Below, piece by piece: positions 34,155 through 50,464 of a DNA stretch of 64,000 nucleotides. The notes beneath the pieces are model-generated. The model was given only the letters and a program-made list of their open reading frames with translations. It did not search any database and was not told the origin of the DNA. The stretch is from Pilatotrama ljubarskyi. Lineage: Eukaryota; Basidiomycota; Agaricomycetes; Polyporales; Polyporaceae. Each line of letters opens with the position of its first letter. Positions within the stretch are counted from its first letter, which is position 1. A program made the translations under genes and the position numbers. Location of the stretch: the NCBI GenBank assembly GCA_022385805.1, contig MU277768.1, positions 21,788 to 85,787 on the forward strand. The letters are read 5' to 3'.

Positions 34155-36858
34155 TTAACTCGGAGGTCGATCTCCACTCGGGCTCAACCACTTCTCGCAC
34201 CTGAGCAGCTCATCCTGATCAAGCGGACCAAGGCGTACATCCATCAGCGACATCACTGAGGACAGAAATACGCAAGGTGTACGCACGTCGGTGATGCCCA
34301 ACACGTCCTGTATATCGAGCCTGACCCCCCGCGACTCCTCAAGTGCGGCCTTCTTCAGCGACTCGGCGTCCCGTTTTCTCAGGGCCTTGCCGGGGCGGTA
34401 CCGCCCTGTGGCCTTGTATCGCTTTGCAAGGACTCCCAGGATACCGTCAATGAGCGACGCAGCGGTGAGCAGCGAGATTGGGTACTGCAGCATTTCAGGG
34501 CCTGTGAATGGCCGTCAAGCTCAGCCCGATCTTGAAGCGGCAACAAGGATGAAGAGCGACGCACGTTGCAGCGCATCGCACAGCATTACCCATGCAGCCT
34601 CTTGTACAGCTGCCCGCCCACCGTCGAAGCTCAGGAGGCAGCGAAGAGTAGGCAGCGAGGCCCAGAGCTCGGCCATGAACGCGCCGGGCGTCGCGCTTCC
34701 TCCCACACGGTATTTGAGCGCCTCGAGGACGTCACGCTGCGCGTTCTCAAGGTCGTCGAACGACATGTCGTGTGGAGCCAGGTCGACGTAGTCGAGCGCG
34801 TATATCACGTCCAGTGGAGGCAGGACGTCGCGATGGAACTGGGAGTGAAGCGTCGGCGAAGCGGGACCGAGACTGGCGACATGCTTGGATGATAGGAGTG
34901 GGACGCATGCTTACCTTCACACTGACTGCGAGACATGCGACGGCGATGTCCCAGATGACGGCTTTGACGGCGTCGTCGTATTCCGCGATCTCGCCGTCTG
35001 CGTCAGACTGAGAGGGTGCGGGGAGCGCGCCTACTTGCGAGAAGTATCTCAGGAAGAGGTGCGCGGCGTGAAAGCGCACTTCATGCGATGTGTTGAGGAT
35101 GTCGTATAGGTCTCCCGGAGAATAGGAAGTCTCGATCTCGTTCGAGGGCATGACCTGGAGGGCTCATGAGAACGGGAAGCCGCGGTGGCTAGGCATGTGC
35201 GCTATACCTCTAGGAACCAGTCCATCACTTTGGCGAGAGTCGTCCCGTCGATGTCGAGATCGACGGTGAAAGCAGCGATGATGGCTCTTTCGATGGACGC
35301 CGACGCTCCCTGGCTACCGCCCACACTCTTCCCGCTGCAAGCCTTCGTCCAAGATTGACACTGGCGCGAACCGTGCTCTTCTGGCGACACCGCACTACCA
35401 CGTTCTGGATCGTCGCTCTCCTCGTCGAGCCAGAACCCCTCCTCTTCATCAACTTCTCGCCGCCGCGTAGACGCAGCCTGCAAATGCTGCCGTTCGGCCT
35501 GCAGGCCGTCCGCGATCCGATCCTCAAGCTCCTTCTCGAGGAGGCGAACGATGCGGACTTCGGCTGCTTCTTCAGCGGACAGAGGAGCACGCGGGATGAG
35601 CTCGAACGGAGGGGGAGCGATGGTGGGGATGTTTGCGAGGCCGTCGTGAACGATCGCGATGTGCTCCCTGGTGGGAGTTGTCGGTACTGTAGGAGCGTAT
35701 CCGTCGAATGGAGACGGTATCGATCCCGCATTGATCGGGGGCGACCGCCCATCCGCTGAGACTTCGCCTAAGCACGGAGGGGCATGCTGCGACGGCGGCG
35801 CCGAAGAAGAGGTCTGGTATGGGCTCAGTATAAGACGTTGTGCTACAGAAAACGCGCCACCATACCTCGACGTCAGCATGGGCTACGTCAGAGCGCATAG
35901 ACTCGGCCCTTCGTAGACTTCCGGGACCCTTTGCATATCGAAGACCGAACGCTCCAGAGAGGACCGGCCGCTTGTGAGACCGCGGCGCTAGACACTTGTC
36001 TTTGGGGGCCTTTTCGTCAGTATCGGAGAGTCTACGTTTCTTCCTTCGTTGGATGGGACTAGGAGAGCCGGGTCGTTTCTTCAGAGCCTCTCGAACACCG
36101 CCTGCGACGGAGAAAACAGGCGTTCGAGGTAGTTTCTCCGCTCTTGCGGGAGAGTGACCACGCGGAAAAGAATCAGATTTCTGCCTGAGAGATGACGAAG
36201 AAACATGCGAAGAACTCGAGAGCAGAGCATCACCAGAGGCGTTTGAGACCAGGACGTTGCTGGGGCTGCCAACCGGCCGCGACACAGAGAGATGCGGAGA
36301 CGAGTCCAAAGCATAAGGAGCAGTTTCTTCCAAGAAAAGTGTTTTCGAAGACTGTGCAGGGCTAAGAAGGAAGACAGATGCAGTTCCGTGATTGATCGAG
36401 TGACTGGCGGCGGCGCTTGCAGACCCTGCCAGGGCGAAAGTCGGTGCAGAAGGCGAACAGCGAGTTCGTCGTTGCTGAGCCAGAAGCAGCACGTCGTGAA
36501 GTCTCCTGTTGAAGCTAGCTTGAGCCGCGGCAGTCCCCAAGTCTCGATAGTTGAAGTTCCCATGCCCCCGGTGCTGCGAAACTAGGTCTCCGCCCAGTTG
36601 AGCGATAGTACCAGCATGGGCGTCCTTGACCATATCACGTGTGGACAAGGATAGCCGTCGTCTGGAGAGGGAACGTGAACGTATGTCATACCAGTCGAAT
36701 AAACCGTCGAGAGGTGTGGACGGTGCTGGGGACGACGAAGGAGGAGGTGAAGAGGCTAGTTGACGGTTCGTCCCAGAGCAACGAGTGACTATATGCGCCT
36801 GGATTTTGAGCTCTGGGCCTGGACTTCGATCGTCATGAACGCGCGGAGGTTCCTTCAT
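34155..36858 (-). CDS. Cyclin-box protein
   Basis: A probable regulatory partner of a cyclin-dependent kinase. A roughly 400-residue Ser/Pro/Arg-rich, disordered N-terminus (basic runs such as PIQRRKKRRLSDTD, possibly nuclear targeting) leads to a Pro-rich middle and an acidic stretch (RREVDEEEGFWLDEESDD). The cyclin fold follows: SPGDLYDILNTSHEVRFHAAHLFLRYFSQVG, then AVKAVIWDIAVACLAVSVK, then DVIYALDYVDLAPHDMSFDDLENAQRDVLEALKYRV. The C-terminal lobe continues with MLQYPISLLTAASLIDGILGVL. The stop is at 34155-34157, and the last exon appears to run through without an intron. The ATG at 36856-36858 starts MKEPPRVHDD. It is divergent from the ATPase gene. The cyclin class is not resolved. Confidence 0.78.
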
Positions 36859-37865
36859 GGTTTTTACCCCTGCGATATGGGAGGCGCGAGTGTTTGTGTG
36901 AGTGAGCGGTGACTAGCAGAAGAGGCAGAGTTGCGAGCCCGGATGCGCGCTTGAGCCTACGAAGACGCAAGCGGATACGTCCGAGAGCGCATCGCGATCA
37001 CGTGCGTGACGCGTCCAGAGTATATATATGGACGCGCCGGGCACGGTCACTGCAATCTCTCCTTTCCCCCCTCCCCCACCTTGTCGTGCATATCATAAGG
37101 GAGGCATGCCAAATAGAGATGCGACCGCCCTGGCCCTCCAGCGATAGCCATTCGATTCCCGGTGGACTGCTGTCTCCGCGGCCCGTAGTATTGTCCATGA
37201 TCGCTACGCCTGAGGTGCGTTTGACTTACTCTACTGCGACGGCGAATAACAGACGATATACCTCCTTGACACTCACATGCGAGATCGTGATTGTTTGACA
37301 CGGCCGCTGTGTACGGCTGGCGTGAGCAGCATAGCTCCTGCGTGCCCACGCTAGGCTACGCTAGGGCGCCTCTCATCCACGTGGCAGAATGGCCCAACAC
37401 GCGACGTCATGCCTATCTCGCTGCTTCGGACCCGTGCAACACAGGCGCGGCGATGTCAATGTTCAGCTTTCTTCGACCCCTCATCTCTGCCTGCCCGTTT
37501 CGTACGCTCATATCGACCGAGGAGCTGTAAGCTCGTGAGTAGCGCTGCCTGCAAAGTTACCGCTTCACTTCTACCCCGTCTCGAAGATCCGAAGATTGCC
37601 AACAGCCCTTTGCAACGTGCAGGTACTTCCCGAAGGGCGCACTCATTGAGGTTATGGGCACATGTCCTCGATACTGTCCGCTGCGCCAGGATGGTGGACG
37701 TACGTGCACCGCCCCCTCCATCCGTCTTGTGCGAGGTCAGCGTTAATAAGCTCAGTATCTCATATCGCTCGAGCACCTCTTCCTTCATCCTTCCATATCC
37801 TACCTCTTCAGCATACCATCGTTTCGTCCCTCGCCTCTCTCAGAACCCGCGGATCGCAGGACAGT
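36859..37865. other. Divergent promoter region
   Basis: About 1 kb between the starts of the cyclin-box gene (-) and the ATPase gene (+), so both promoters lie here. A TATATATA box at 37021-37028, followed by a pyrimidine-rich tract (ctctcctttcccccctccccc, 37057-37077), looks like a plus-strand core promoter. It is some 840 bases before the ATPase start, which could mean a long or spliced 5' UTR. Confidence 0.4.
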
Positions 37866-40736
37866 ATGACACGTAGGACCGTCAACAACCGCGGCAACAC
37901 CGTTCTCGCTCGCCAGGCCCCCACGCCGCGCACGCACGCACTCTCGCCCCCCGCGTCGCGCCGGCAAAGCGTGCACGCTACGCTCGGCCAGGGCACCAGC
38001 CCCATCCAACTGCACTGGCTCTTCCGCTCCAACATTCCCCGCCGCCGCGGGCTGCCGCTGCCCACCGACGTCCGCAAGCGTAACTTCTTCGGCCTCGGCG
38101 AGATTATCAGCGTCCTCGCGAATGTGCGTATCTTCTTCATCTCGCTGCTGTGCCGCACCGCGGCGCGGGCGAGACATGGCAGGATAGGTGACGTGTCTGA
38201 TAGCCTCTTGCTTGCCTCCGCCTCCGATGCAGCCTGCCGAAACGCTCCGCTCTCTGACAGAATCGAAGAAGATGCTGGAGGAGACCAGGAGAGAACTCGC
38301 GGAAGCCCGCGAGCGTGCTCAGCTGACCCCGACCCATACATTCTCACCTCTGCCGGGTTTCTTCGACCGGCCAGCGGAGCTGAAGGCTATCACTCGCGCC
38401 CTGGAGGGAGAGCCTAGCTTTACCGTGTTGTTTGGCGCAAGCAGCGTCGGAAAGGTAGACATCCAGTCGGTCCATGTCGTAGAGACGTCAACTGAACTGC
38501 TGGTCAGACCGCTCTCCTGCGACAAGTGCTTACACGGTCAACATACCACGTCCTGCACTTCGACCTTCGCATCGCTGGCTTTGCGGACCTAGCCAGCCTT
38601 TACATGAGCTTGAGGTACGCCACGTCAGCGAGCCGACCTACGCGCAGTTGCTGACGCGACACAGTCAGCAGATGGAAGGCTTCTTCATGTGCATCGCTCA
38701 GGACCCTGATATGCCCGGCTACGAGGTGTTTGAGAAGGAGGCCTGGGGCTTCAAGGTCCGCCATCTCCTTTTTCTGGCCCGTTTGAGTAGTCTCAATCGT
38801 CTCTAGCACGACCGACTAAGCGTGGAACGTCGGCTCGCGAACGCAGCTCAGTCGAGCGACGCATTGTCTTCTCCGCGAGGGGAGATCAAGACGAGTGACG
38901 TTGCACGCCTCATGGAGTTGTTCCAGGTACACCTCCTCTTGATGTGTCGCGCCGTCGTTGACCGTGATGAATAGAGCTCTCTACTTCGTTACTGGAATTT
39001 CCAACCCTCGCCGGAGAGTCTGGCGGAGAAGGCGGCTACGAAGGACACGCAGTCGACCTCGTCGCAGGGTCAGAAGAAGGAGAACGAACGACGCCCGTCC
39101 TGGCGAGCGCGTCTGTTCTCGCGGAAGACGCAGCAGTCGCCGCGCGAGAATGGCGAGGCGAAACGAGCCCCCTCTCGAGCAGACCGAGGAAAGGACAAAG
39201 AGAAAAAGCCGGAGAAGGAGAAGGAGAAGAAGCCGGAGCCGCCGGTGAAGAAGATCCCCGTCTTCTTCATCGACGAGGCACACAAGCTGTACGCCGAACT
39301 TGTCTCGGGAGAAGAGCCTTTTGTACGGTACTGACGGGACTGAGGGGTGCTAGGCCAGCACTCATACGCTCGATCGACGCGATGAAGTGTCTGCTGGACG
39401 CGATGCTGGTGCTCACGAAGCAGGACCGGCTGTGCCATGTGATTCACGCGACCAGCGACCCGTTCTACCAGACTTGGCTTCGGCAGTTGAACGTGATGCA
39501 GCACTGCAAGGTATGTGCGAGTCTCCCGCGCCCCTTTGTGTGCCGTTGACATTTCGGGTTCGCAGATCATCACAATCGGAGACTACCCGAAGCATGAGAC
39601 GCGCAAATTCTTCCGGGAGCGCATACTACCAAGCGTGCCCGAGAATCTGCGGAGCAAGCTCGACTTTGAGACCCTGTACGACGCATTTGGTGGGAAGCTC
39701 GCGCACTGGCAAGACTACGTCACTGATTTCGGTAAGCATGTATGTCCGGGTTGTAGAGTACTACTGAACCGATGCACAGTCAACTCGAACGGGAAGATCG
39801 ACAGTACGTTGTCCCACTACGCATCTGAGTAGGCTACTGAATGCAGGCATGACAGTCAAGCAGTCGTCGCATTTCATCCAAGCGCACGCATTGCTCAATC
39901 TGCACATAATCCACTCGGCCCAAGCATCGACGAACGGCCAAGCTCCTGACAGCTCGAACGCCCCTCACGGCTCAGAGAGCCAACACGCCTCCACGCACGC
40001 GGTCCATCGGCTCTCGCCACCAGCATCCGCCGGCGTGGGCGGCGGCTTCCGGATCTACAGCCCGCTCACCGCGAACCCGCACCAATCTCCCCCTGCGGTC
40101 TTCGCGTCCAGTGCGAGCGGAGACGAGGCGCCCGAGTTCCAGGCCGACTTCACGGCATATCAGCTCTTGAAGGTGATGAATCGACTCGCGCAGCCAGGGG
40201 CGCGCTCGCTCCCGTACTTCTTGCTCTGCCGCGAGATAGGGGCCCGAGCGGTCGACGGCATGGTCAAGGGCCGCATCCTTGACCTGCGCTGGACGGAGCC
40301 CGTCTCGCGCGAGCTCGTGGACCCGCTCCGCGCGAGCGTCCGCGTGGGCGTGCGGGAGAGCATCCGCGCGCAGCTCCGCGGGAACGCCGGTGCGGGCGCA
40401 GGGAGTAGCGGCACGGCGGTGAACGAGCCTGGGCCCGCACCTGGGGGCCTATCCACGGCGGAGAGCGGGGGCGCGTATGGACCTGGGGGATCGGAAGAGG
40501 ATATGGTGCCGATGTCGGACGAGGAGGTACTTTCTGCGCACGAGCGGTTGATGGACGGGCCTCCGCTGGCGGGACAGGGCGACGAAGAAGAGGAAGAGGT
40601 GTTGGGCCCGAAGCTGGTGCCGATCACGCCGATCATGCGCTACGCGATGCGGGAGGTCGTGCAGGAGTATTATGACGACGATGACGACCGGACGGCGTCC
40701 GAGTACGCATCGTTGTCGGATATCCAGGAGTATTGA
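37866..40736 (+). CDS. P-loop (AAA/STAND-like) ATPase of unknown role
   Basis: ATP-binding protein known from fungi but not functionally assigned by me. The Arg/Ser-rich, acid-poor N-terminus (MTRRTVNNRGNTVLARQA) could be a mitochondrial or membrane-targeting leader. A coiled-coil follows (LTESKKMLEETRRELAEARERA), then FFDRPAELKAITRALEGEPSFTVLFGASSVGK (Walker A, Lys just before an intron). A Lys/Glu/Pro low-complexity insert (KEKKPEKEKEKKPEPP) precedes Walker B VFFIDEAHKL. Downstream are MLVLTKQDRLCHVIHATSD (sensor-like), DYPKHETRKFFRERILP, and a long tail with Gly/Ala- and Glu/Asp-rich stretches ending in SLSDIQEY, stop at 40734-40736. About eight introns. It may act as an archaeal-type or STAND ATPase; the partner is unknown. 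Confidence 0.75.
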
Positions 40737-41067
40737 GCGGGGGCGGTCTTGTTTTCTTCTCTGGTTGGCTCGTTCAGCCTTGGATCTGTACTCTGTCGCC
40801 CATTCCGATATCCCCTGTGTCGTGTCGGATTATGTTATGTAGTAGGTAGTCTTCTCGCTTCGTTGTATACGAATTCTCTGATGCCTCCAGAGGCTCCTAT
40901 GCGTGGAGGTATCGTTGCGACGGCTTTATTCCATATACGTCTAGCATACATGACCTATTACTCGCAGGACACAAACGTTCGCCATGAGGGTGACAATCCC
41001 AAGAGTCAAGTGCTCGATAACGGCCGTGAACATCATGTACGCCTGCAGCCGTGCGGTCGTCCTCTGC
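40737..41067. other. Convergent gap between the ATPase and FunK1 copy 1
   Basis: About 330 bases of two 3' flanks. Nothing recognisable. Confidence 0.5.
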
Positions 41068-43639
41068 TCAGCCATGTCTTGTTCCCTGAGGGCGCAGCAC
41101 CAATCCGGATTCCAAGTCATTTTCGTGAGCGCGGAATGTTTCGCTGGGATGCAAGGGAGCGGAGACTCTGTCAGGCGTCACCAGTCGGCGACGTTTGAAC
41201 GGACGGGCCGAACCGACTTCCTGGATGCTTGCATCCCTCTCGGACCTCCTCTTCAAGTTAACGGACGGTGGCGGCGGCGGAGGGGCTACAAAGGATGCGA
41301 GTGACGTTTCGGGCTTGTTGGAAGTCGGCTCGGGTTCGTAGACGACATTGTCTATCCTATCCTGGAGGGCGAGCGTATGGTCTGCAAGGAAGTCCTTCCA
41401 GAGAGCGTCTAGATTGTTTGGGTCTTGCCAGCGGTGTTCGAGCTCCGACAGGAGGTGCCCGGGAGGACCGTGGAGATTGAGAACGTCATCGAGCCACTTC
41501 TGGAAGTCGAGGTTGGTGAACTTGATACGGCGGGTCAACGCACGAGTTCCTCGGTTCATTGCTTTACTCGCTCCGCCGCGCAATTCACCATCAAAGAATA
41601 CTGAAGAGTCGAAGAGCTGGTGCATGATGCTTTCCAGAGGTTTGGGGCTGAGGTTATGTGGGAGGTGTAGGAGGGCGCAGTACAGAACCACATAGACGAG
41701 CGACTCCATGTCGTCTTCGAAAACATGAGGTTGTTCAGGTCTGAGCAGTACTTTCGCCGACATGAACTTCCATGTGCCCTAGCGCTTGGTTTAGATACTG
41801 GGCAGTGCCATATCAATGCAGAGCTTACGGTTCGTGCTGTGTCGAGCGAGCGACCATGCTCATCGACACGCGAAGACGTCTCCCAGTCGATGAGATAACC
41901 CTTCCGAGTGTCACTGTCTGGCTCTTTCACGAGGATGATGTTTCCAATGCTGATGTCCCTATGGAGACGCGAGTCTTTCTCGTACGCGCCCCTCATGGCT
42001 AACGTAGTCAGCTCCGAGCCATCTTCGGTCTGTGACAGATCACTCACCCTGGAAGACATCGTAGCCAGCATGTAGAAGTTCGTGAGTGCCCCGGAAGCGT
42101 TTCAACCCGTAGCCGACGGTCCCGAGGATGAGTCTATAGTGGATATGAGACGAGAGCCGAATCCTTTCGCCGTTAATGCGGCAAACCCACGGCTCTGAAT
42201 CATACAGATCAGTCTCTGTGCGATGGATCGGCGAGGCTGCAGGAGAATGCGATTAGCACACAACAGAAGCGGCGTCGGTTTGACCCACATGAGCGTTGTT
42301 CGCTGCCAGATGAAGCAGCCCGGCGATGGACGTCTCCGTGCGCCACGAACAGCGGAACGTTACGCACACCAACAGCATTCAATTTGGCGATGACAGCACC
42401 TTCCCGCTCCCCGGGCGTGCGCCAAGTGTCCTTGAGGAAAACCACGCGTTTGGTAGCCGCGTGCACCGCCCAGTAACCCCGCGTGGGACGTCCCGCTAGA
42501 TGAAGAGGTGAGGCAACCGGTCTGGAGACAAGATAGCGATCAGAAGCCACATGCGAGTCTGTAGAATCGTCCTCCACAGAGACGTGGACGGCCATAACGT
42601 GGTTTGGCCGGTAGTGCTCCGTGACGGCCTTGTCAAGGTCGGCATCGGAGAGACCTTGGCTGCGTACGTGCGCAGTTATGGCATCTCGGAACAGACTAAC
42701 CTCCTCCGCCACAGCCATCTCCACCGTCTCATCAAACCCCCGCTGCGCTCGGGAAGCGCATGCGAACCGGCCAAGAAACTCGCAGAGCAGTTCGGGGTGC
42801 GTGCGGATGTCGAAGGAGCGGGTGACAATGATACCAGAACGATCCCATCGAAGGAGACGGGTAGAGGACCCGGACATCGATATAGAAAAGAGGCATACGC
42901 GCTGCTGTCGGGCTTGAATCTCCATGGCGTACGCGATGTGCTGTCCGAGTGCCCTGTCCACGCGAGCCTTGAGCTTCTCATCGTGGAAGCGTGCGAAGAG
43001 GTTGTGGGAGCGAAGTTCCTCCGCGGTCGCCTCAGGTGACGGGTCCACGAAGAAGTCCAGGGCGATGTCTGGTTTCACTTCGATGAAGAATTCCGCGTAC
43101 CCGAGCTCCGTCCTCGAAGACGTGGGGGCATCCTGGACGTGCCGAAGATTTTCTGATGCATAGCAGCAAACGTGAGGCTTCATGTAACCGGGCTCGTGAG
43201 GCTGTTCGGAACGTAACGAGGCGTTCTCGAAGACGAGTCCAGGTGCGCGACACTTGTCTTTCGAAGCCGTGTTCAAGGCTGCAATCTACAAGAGGCAGAG
43301 GAGCTGTGAGCCAAGGATGCGGAGTGATGTGCAAGAACGCACCAAGGGTTCATATACATCCGCGGGCTTTGCGCCACTCCGTGGCACTGTTTCGAAAGCC
43401 CCGCTGTTCGACAGGAGTTGTCTCTTTCTGTCCACAGGGACGGGAGGGAGAAACGCGTCGAGAAAATGCTGCGCTGGCATTGGGCCAACTGTGCAGCCTC
43501 CCGAGTCCCGGACATACCGCCTTATGCGAGAGGGCGCTCCTTCCGGCTCCAATCCCCTCGTCTGCGAGCATTCGTCGCTGAGGGCCATTGGGACGTCGTA
43601 CACCCAGTTGGCATCAAATTGTGAAGGATCTTCCGGCAT
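41068..43639 (-). CDS. FunK1-type fungal protein kinase, copy 1
   Basis: Member of the FunK1 kinase family that is expanded in mushroom-forming fungi; substrates are unknown. The N-terminal exon MPEDPSQFDANWVYDVPMAL starts at 43639, with a TATATAAG box about 45-50 bases upstream. The FunK1 N-terminal region contains GPMPAQHFLDAFLP, YAEFFIEVKPDIALDFFVDP, ALGQHIAYAMEIQARQQR, RLLRWDRSGIIVTRSFD and TKRVVFLKDTWRTPGEREG. The kinase core has LHRDISIGNI (catalytic loop) and GYLIDWETSS (metal site in place of DFG). It ends in MESLVYVVLYCALLHLP and a basic tail PFKRRRL, stop at 41068-41070. It looks complete, though the exons around 42100-42290 are hard to place. Two decayed relatives lie at 50.5 and 51.8 kb. 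Confidence 0.88.
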
Positions 43640-43682
43640 TTTCGAGACGAGGTCGCACACAGAGAGAGAAGCATAAAGACTG

Positions 43683-43690
43683 CTTATATA
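43683..43690 (-). promoter_or_regulatory. TATA box of FunK1 copy 1
   Basis: TATATAAG on the minus strand, about 45 bases before the ATG at 43639. Confidence 0.45.
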
Positions 43691-46500
43691 GCGGATCATG
43701 TACAGAGTGCAGAGAACAAAAACATCTGAAGGTTCTGAACAAGGCCACGACCGGTGACACAAGTTATAATTACTACAAGTTGAGCTTGAGCGCTTGGAGT
43801 GCAGTATAAGGATAGGCGCCCAGCCTGGTCGCGGTCCGCGCACAACCTGAAATCATCGCTTTCTATTATGTATGGTCACTGGCAACGGAGACTACACAAG
43901 CTGAGATCTGAGACTCCGGGCCCGGCGGTGTCCTCTTATGCAGCATGCTTAGGCCTAGCGTCGGCGGTATGCATGATGATCTGATTCTGCCACTTCCCTT
44001 CTTGTCGTTCAACGCAACACGCAACAAGTACATCGGTTTCCCTCGAGCCATCTCGGCGGTCTCGCGAGTGGTTGGCGAATGATTTGCCGCCCCGCTGCGC
44101 AGCTGAATCGCCCACGAGTGAGTGAGTGTACGAGCTAGCGCTCATCATGTCAATTGGTCGTGAAACGCCGACTTCCGGGCGCAGAGCAGTCGCTTGCTCA
44201 CTATGCGACTGCTGTTTGCCCGGCGTAAGGCAGTTTGAGGACGAAGAACAACGCAGCAGCGTTGCCCTCCGCCCTTCTTACCCCTCCATGGATGGTACAG
44301 ATCTCTCCCTGGAGATGCTGACGGTGAAGGCGGCGGCGAAGAAGGACCGGGCCTTCCCTTGCATTCGTCCTGGCTGCTCTTCCAGTGAGATGATGTAGCG
44401 CTGCTCGTCATGGCACGTTCGGACGTCCTCGTAGACGGCGCAGTGCTAGAAAGGCGAGGCTGAGCGAGGTGCAGCCTTACGACAAGGAGAGGGAAACTGG
44501 AGCTTCCAGCACGACGGGCAATTACCCAAGCTCTGGCCCGGAACAGGCAGGAAAGATGCACATAACTGTTCTCCTACTTCCTCAACATGACATAAGGAGG
44601 CTCCCCGGAGCGGATATTGCAGCGTTGTACATGCCTTTCTAAGTAAGCTGAAAAACTCGAGACACTCCCGCGTGAATGCCTGACCGGAAGCTCATGCAGT
44701 ATTCCTCGCTAGGACTGTGGCTCAGTTGAAGCCGCCTCGCTGAATATTGCAGGAAGATGATCATCATCGAGACGCTTATCATGCGTCAGTTTGTCTACAA
44801 CAACAGTGGTGCGTACACCACTCTTGGACGTGACTCTACGGTACGATGATGGAGGATCGTCTGCAGGAACGTACGCTGTACGTAGATGCCGCCATAGTGG
44901 GCTGATTCGCTGCAGCGCTGACGGGCTCCAACAGCGACGTCTAGAGATCGCGCTTCCGTACAACAGGCTCGCTCCCTGCTGTTACGGCCACTTGCCCAGC
45001 GCCCGGACGCCCGGAACCCTTCGCAGGACTATCACGGCCGCCTCCGAGTCGCTTCTGCAGATTGGCGGAGGAGCCGACTCTCAATTATGGAGTCAGCGAC
45101 ACTGTCGCCACACGGTCGACCTGCGAATAGCAGCCATGCGTGCCGCACCGTACCAGCTCGATCATCAAGTCCATATGCAGCCATAGTAGACCGCGCGTTT
45201 CCATATAATACCTGTGCGGCAGACGCACGGTGAGTGTGTCTCCCCCCCCAAAGACCATGTAGTGACGCGCATGTCCACCATGGTGGCAGAATCGACGGTT
45301 GTATGCAGGGCCCGCGGGAAGATTGGTCATGAAAATGCTCTGAGCAAGAAGAATCAAGTTGCCAATGCGTCTGCCGGAGTGATGTAGGCGAAGATCGCTA
45401 TCTAAGCAGGTATGTACTGACAGCGTCGATCATGGGCCTGTGGCTGATGTGAAAGAGCACCGCACTGATCAGTACGCCATATAGACTATGCTATGTTACG
45501 CCGGCCAGCTTGACAGGCATATCACCTACGCTGACCGAGTTGCCCTCGCACCTTTCATCCGGACATACATCGCGACGATCACGCCTCGCTAGGAACAGCG
45601 CGCGTCTGGGCAAGCCTGATCGTCCCATGCTCACCTTTCCGTTTTTTACATTTTCCTCGGGTCATCATTGCCGTCTAGATCTTGGTCGGGACACCGACCG
45701 CAGGTGCTCTCCTGACTACCATAGACGAGTAGCCAGTCGCGCATCCTCTGTCGCGTGTCCATCCGTGCCAGAGCGGGCACCTTCGCTGCGATCATTCCCT
45801 CCTCACATCAAGCTGCCAAGGTTCAGCATCGCGGCTCATTTTGAATGCAGGAGATAGCAACTCATGTATATCCTCTGACAAGCGGCTCAAGGCGGCGAAG
45901 CCAACGCGTCTGCTTCCACGCTCTAGAAGCTGGTGTCTAGGAAGGCGGTCCCTCTTCGGTAGCGTCCCTATACGGCCGTCTCGAGGATCGAAGCATTTTT
46001 GCCTTCCATTCCGAGTCGAGACCCTGTGGCGCGAGCTGGGGAACTTAACGGCCCTGTGGATGTCACGATGTGCTTTTTGACCTATGAGGGGAGCCACGAT
46101 CTCTCTTCGCGTGCGCGCACACGAATGCACCTCCGCTCAACTGCGGAAACTAGAGACAATAAGTAGAAAACTCTGACCGTGAGGGTGCGTGCTTGGTGCT
46201 TGGTGATCGTGTGCGCTCGTTTTCGCTGAGTCGTCCTTGGGTATTTCGATCTACCAGCTGCTCTTCTATTGTTGCTCCTACGCGCTGCACCACAATATTG
46301 GGATGCCCTAGGTTAATCTACCCTGAGCTATGAGGCGTTGGTGGCACTAGGAGAACATATCATAACGAAGAGCACATCGAGTGAGGACTCGGGCTTGATT
46401 GCCAGCTTGCGCAACGGCGCCACAAAATAGGCGCCCATAAAGTAGACGCCCAATGTAGCAGTGAAGGTGGGGATTAACGCCCGAGGATAAGTAGCCGCGA
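43691..46500. other. Gene-poor stretch between FunK1 copy 1 and GDP-mannose dehydratase
   Basis: About 2.8 kb with short open frames on both strands and no family match. It contains the repeat motif TAGGCGCCC at 43813-43821 and, near the right end, TAGGCGCCC at 46428-46436 followed by TAGACGCCC at 46443-46451. Those resemble motifs of the repeat described at 53.7 and 55.6 kb. I see no RNA gene. Confidence 0.45.
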
Positions 46501-46507
46501 TTTAAAA
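46501..46507 (+). promoter_or_regulatory. TATA-like box of GDP-mannose 4,6-dehydratase
   Basis: TTTAAAA, 59 bases before the ATG at 46566. The start codon itself has a strong ccaccATG context. Confidence 0.35.
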
Positions 46508-46565
46508 TGTGATCAAGCAGCACTGTCCCCGCTCCTTCACCTCCACCCCTTCTCTCCCGACCACC

Positions 46566-48206
<1,641 letters not shown>

Positions 48207-48712
48207 GCAGCAGCATAGTCATCTCGTCGTTATACCGCGTTATTACCTTTAGCATCAGGCTGGGAGGAGCGGGCGGATCGTGGGCTGCGTCGGACACTGT
48301 TCAATCATACCACCTGAAATGTCCATAGATCGGGTCGTGAAAGTATAATGTATATCCGCACTCGTCTCGAGCCGCAGCCCCGGCACTGAGGACGACCACG
48401 ACAGCCATACGAACGTGCGTCGTTAGAGTACTCTCGGACGTTGATGTCGTCTCGCTCCCCATCCAAATATGAGCAGCTCTGACCAGCCGATCGATATGAT
48501 TAGGCGGCTTAGAAGAGCTACTGCCCAGACGACGTTCCAACGCCTCACAAGAGTAAAAATGCGTCTGCGGGTAAGCATATCGCCCCCTATCTTCAAGTGC
48601 CCCTTGCATCCCGCATGTGCGCGACCCTGGACCACTGTATGCTCATACACTCACTGGAGAGGCCTGAGAAAGCTCCAGTCTTCTATGGATGGTATCATGG
48701 TATACAGGCCCT
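48207..48712. other. Convergent gap between the two GDP-fucose genes
   Basis: About 500 bases between the stop codons, 3' UTRs of both. No gene seen. Confidence 0.5.

Positions 48713-50464
<1,752 letters not shown>

Noticed and set aside
34260..34295. A short intron in the last exon of the cyclin-box gene
   Set aside because: It would be only about 27-31 bases, below normal fungal intron size, and the frame is open without it.
39150..39250. KEKKPEKEKEKKPEPP low-complexity run as a non-coding repeat
   Set aside because: It is in frame within the ATPase exon just before Walker B and reads through; it is a coding insert.
40749..41000. Open frame with LLASLYTNSLMPPE, reminiscent of a basidiomycete DUF6534 membrane domain end
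   Set aside because: Lies in the convergent 3' flank, has no other part of the domain, and the match is only a few residues.
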